Source: Salinimicrobium flavum (lineage in GTDB: Bacteria; Bacteroidota; Bacteroidia; Flavobacteriales; Flavobacteriaceae). Taken from it: a DNA stretch of 64,000 nt. A program made the translations under genes and the position numbers. The DNA is taken from the NCBI RefSeq assembly GCF_042684505.1, contig NZ_JBHULT010000008.1, forward strand, positions 186,001 through 250,000. Reading direction: 5' to 3'. This document shows, one piece after another, positions 61,767 to 64,000 of this stretch (within the stretch, counting starts at the first letter, position 1; the number at the start of each line of letters is the position of its first letter). The notes under the pieces are model-generated. The model saw nothing but the letters and a program-made list of their open reading frames with translations. It ran no database searches and was not told the DNA's origin.

Positions 61767-62342
61767 ATGAAAAGAATATTTTTTGCAATAGTATTTTTAC
61801 TGGGAGGTATAACCGTTCCTCAAATCCAGGCGCAAGATGTACCTGAAACCAAACAGAAAGCCGAAGGACCCAATTTTTCCAAGCTGGATGTAAGTCCCTT
61901 GGACGTAGTGCTTTTCCGTGGAGAGAATAATGAGCCTTTGGCCAAAGTGCTGTACAGTCGTCCTCAGGCGAGAGAACGGGAAGTTTTTGGTAAGCTGGTC
62001 CCTTATGGTGAAGTGTGGAGAACAGGCGCCAATGAAGCTACAGAGATCACCCTTTTCCAGGATATGCAGGTAGGGGACAAAATCATTAAAAAGGGAACTT
62101 ATACCCTGTTCACCATTCCGCACGAAAAAGAATGGATTGTGATCCTCAACAATAGTACTAATATTTGGGGCGCATATGATTATCACGTGGAGAAGGACGT
62201 TGCCCGCATTACGGTCCCTGTTCGTACCTCAAAAACGAGGATCGAAGCTCTTTCCATGGCCTTTGAACCAATAGAGAACGGGGCGAAACTTCAAATTGGC
62301 TGGGATGACCGTTATGTCGAAATTCCTTTTAAAAAGGTCTAG
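61767..62342 (+). CDS. DUF2911 family secreted protein
   Basis: 191 residues with a signal peptide (MKRIFFAIVFLLGGITVPQIQ). The core includes KVLYSRPQAREREVFGKLVP, GEVWRTGANEATEITLFQDM and KKGTYTLFTIPHEKEWIVIL, the DUF2911 pattern of beta-rich periplasmic proteins with no assigned reaction. Divergent from gyrB by 398 bp; a strong terminator follows it. Probably monocistronic. Confidence 0.92.
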   Translation: MKRIFFAIVFLLGGITVPQIQAQDVPETKQKAEGPNFSKLDVSPLDVVLFRGENNEPLAKVLYSRPQAREREVFGKLVPYGEVWRTGANEATEITLFQDMQVGDKIIKKGTYTLFTIPHEKEWIVILNNSTNIWGAYDYHVEKDVARITVPVRTSKTRIEALSMAFEPIENGAKLQIGWDDRYVEIPFKKV

Positions 62343-62355
62343 GTTACAAAGTCTT

Positions 62356-62399
62356 AAAAAAATGCCCCCGAAAAGACACTTTTCGGGGGCATTTTTTAT
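62356..62399. terminator. Bidirectional terminator between the DUF2911 gene and queE
   Basis: ATGCCCCCGAAAA-GACAC-TTTTCGGGGGCAT, with A-rich and T-rich tails on both sides. It serves both convergent genes. Confidence 0.92.
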
Positions 62400-62427
62400 T
62401 GCCGTTCAAAACAGGGTCCTATAGTTT

Positions 62428-63060
62428 TTAAGGAATATTCAAATATTTATGGGTTTGCAGGGATACTTTCCATTTAGGGTTCTGCATGACATATTCCACA
62501 ATAAGCGGCATCATCTTTTCCCGATTGCTCCATTCGGGTTGCAGGTATAAAATACAATCCTCATTGACCTTGGCAGCCTGTTCTTCGGCGAATTGAAAAT
62601 CATGCTTATTGAAGATGATCATTTTTAGTTCATTGGCTACCCCATATATTTCTTCTGTTGGCAACTTGATCTTCTTGGGCGAAAGGCAGATCCAGTCCCA
62701 GATTCCGCTTAAAGGATAGGCTCCTGAAGTCTCGATATGGATCGTTGCTCCCTTTTCCTTGAGCCCTCCCGTTAGACGGGTCATGTCCCAGGTAAGGGGT
62801 TCGCCACCTGTCACCACTACCGTTTTACTATGCTTTACCGCGTTCTCTACTATCTGCTCTACCCCGGTAGGCGGGTGCAGTTTTGCATTCCAGCTTTCTT
62901 TCACATCACACCAGTGGCAACCTACATCACAGCCTCCAATCCTAATAAAATAGGCAGCAGTTCCTTTATGAAAACCCTCCCCCTGAATGGTGTAGAATTC
63001 TTCCATCAAAGGCAGCATCTCCCCTGCCGCAACCAGTTCATTTATTTCTTTCTCAGTCAT
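62428..63060 (-). CDS. queE: 7-carboxy-7-deazaguanine synthase QueE
   Basis: 210 residues. A radical SAM enzyme with the CxxxCxxC cluster in GGCDVGCHWCD, then VVVTGGEPLTWDMTRLTG and HIETSGAYPLSGIWDWI. It makes the 7-deazaguanine core on the route to queuosine. The start at 63060 (MTEKEINELVAAGEMLPLME) is preferred to 63108. It is divergent from the carboxypeptidase gene by 119 bp and convergent with the DUF2911 gene. Confidence 0.93.
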   Translation of the reverse strand: MTEKEINELVAAGEMLPLMEEFYTIQGEGFHKGTAAYFIRIGGCDVGCHWCDVKESWNAKLHPPTGVEQIVENAVKHSKTVVVTGGEPLTWDMTRLTGGLKEKGATIHIETSGAYPLSGIWDWICLSPKKIKLPTEEIYGVANELKMIIFNKHDFQFAEEQAAKVNEDCILYLQPEWSNREKMMPLIVEYVMQNPKWKVSLQTHKYLNIP

Positions 63061-63145
63061 AGCGTGCAAAGATAACCAAAAAGGCACAGTCCAAAATGTT
63101 TTTCCCATATCTTAAAAGCACCGGCCAAAAAATGGTCTTTTTTTA

Positions 63146-63153
63146 TACTTTTG
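63146..63153 (+). promoter_or_regulatory. Candidate -7 element for the carboxypeptidase gene
   Basis: TACTTTTG fits TAnnTTTG, 26 bp before the GTG start at 63180. Confidence 0.45.
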
Positions 63154-63179
63154 GGAACACATACTAAAACTTCAATAGC

Positions 63180-64000
63180 GTGACCGGTCATTTTCCCCTG
63201 TTTTTACTGAAAAGATCCACAGCGCTGTTATTGCTCCTCTTTTTAGCTTCCTGCTCTGCAAGTAAAAAGGCCTTTACCGGAATTGATAAAGAACTGAATA
63301 CCTCTCCCATATTTAAAAAGGGTTTTACGGGATTAGCAGTCTATGATCCCGAAAAAGAAAAAATGCTTTATGAATATAATTCAAACAAATACTTCACCCC
63401 CGCCTCGGGAATAAAGCTTCTAACATTTTACGCCTCCCTTAAAGTCCTTGGAGATTCTGTCCCCGCTCTAAAATATACCCTTTCGGGAGATTCCCTGTTC
63501 TTTTCGGGCACCGGAGACCCCTCCTTGTTACACCCCGATCTTCCGGAGTCTTCTGTTATTGATTTTCTGAAAAATACTTCCAGGGAGTTGGTATACCTTC
63601 CTCCGCTAAAGTCCGAAGAACCGCTGGGACCGGGTTGGGCATGGGATGATTATCCCTATTATTTTTCTGCGGAAAGATCTGACATTCCGGTCTTCGGAAA
63701 TTCGGTGGTTTTTAGATTTTCCGAAGGCAGCTCAGAACCGGAAATAATTCCGGAAATATTTAAAGATTCTATTAGTTCAGAGCATTCCGAAGAAAGGATC
63801 AAAAGAGACCGGCGCAGGAATATTTTCCGCCTGGCGGCAACCCCGGCCAAAAAGGATCTCGAACAAAAAGTCCCGTTTATTACTTCCGAAGAAACCCTAT
63901 TAAAGATCCTGGAAGACACCCTGGGAAGAAAAATAGCTCTTGCCAGAAAACATCCCGAAAAAAACCTGACTAAAAAAACCTTTTTCAGTATCCATGCTGA
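63180..64000 (+). CDS. PBP4-type D-alanyl-D-alanine carboxypeptidase (DacB-like), 3' partial
   Basis: The frame is open from a GTG (63180) to the right edge, about 273 residues so far. It has a lipoprotein signal (ALLLLLFLASC|SASK), then the peptidase S13 start: GFTGLAVYDPEKEKMLYEYN and the SxxK motif in TPASGIKLLTFYASL (S-G-I-K). SGDSLFFSGTGDPSLLHPDL is the strand before the inserted domains, and the following region (VVFRFSEGSSEPEIIP) belongs to them. The SxN and KTG motifs would lie outside the window. PBP4-type enzymes cut D-Ala from peptidoglycan. The start and the missing end need the neighbouring sequence. Confidence 0.85.
   Translation, partial: MTGHFPLFLLKRSTALLLLLFLASCSASKKAFTGIDKELNTSPIFKKGFTGLAVYDPEKEKMLYEYNSNKYFTPASGIKLLTFYASLKVLGDSVPALKYTLSGDSLFFSGTGDPSLLHPDLPESSVIDFLKNTSRELVYLPPLKSEEPLGPGWAWDDYPYYFSAERSDIPVFGNSVVFRFSEGSSEPEIIPEIFKDSISSEHSEERIKRDRRRNIFRLAATPAKKDLEQKVPFITSEETLLKILEDTLGRKIALARKHPEKNLTKKTFFSIHA

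Overview
The window looks like a chromosomal segment of a marine or saline member of the Flavobacteriaceae (Bacteroidota), close to the Gramella / Salegentibacter / Salinimicrobium group. This is inferred, not proven. Supporting features are promoters with a TAnnTTTG -7 element, a type IX secretion (T9SS) cargo with a gliding-motility C-terminal domain beside a PorP/SprF-like gene, a fused SecDF, a Rho with a long disordered insertion, and Bacteroidota-restricted families (DUF4293, DUF1599, DUF2911, DUF6588, BT_3928-like DoxX).

Layout. 0-8.6 kb: a PAS-rich sensor without an ATPase domain (cut by the left edge) coupled to a receiver-only regulator, a Gfo/Idh/MocA oxidoreductase, an alanine/Na+ symporter, and the divergent pair of a TesA-like lipoprotein esterase and a YbbA/YbbP-like ABC exporter. 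8.6-18.1 kb: an accessory stretch rich in palindromes. It holds a GIY-YIG cassette that runs into a tRNA-Arg gene, a 188-bp tandem repeat, a second GIY-YIG gene inside an array of nested palindromes, a decayed DUF2200 gene and a truncated REP-associated (RAYT/HUH) transposase beside REP-like hairpins. Ordinary genes lie between them (M23 peptidase, methyltransferase, DUF2914 protein, GH13 enzyme, outer-membrane barrel). 18.1-33.6 kb: a lipoprotein, a PLP enzyme, a serine hydrolase, an M50-like/DUF2188-like fusion, an operon of porin, BCCT transporter and universal stress protein, a CoA-disulfide reductase-rhodanese fusion, the T9SS pair, and a response regulator with a candidate operator.

33.7-64 kb: a dense housekeeping region. 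It contains DUF1599-DoxX-tpiA-prmA-clpS divergent from folP-cdaA; truA plus an MsbA-like ABC exporter; rho; rpsT; two tRNA-Glu genes; proS; a Tyr-rich lipoprotein with a FadL-like protein; the folE-cysS-yidD-lgt-DUF192 series; secDF; mdh; gyrB; queE; and a PBP4-type carboxypeptidase cut by the right edge. A cluster of DnaA-box-like sites lies upstream of gyrB, and a MITE-like hairpin lies between mdh and secDF.

The most unusual material is at 8.6-14 kb. Two different small GIY-YIG nucleases each sit in a distinct repeat context: one in a direct repeat formed from the 5' half of a tRNA-Arg gene, the other between units of a nested palindrome. Both look like small nuclease-associated mobile elements, but only the sequence context supports this.
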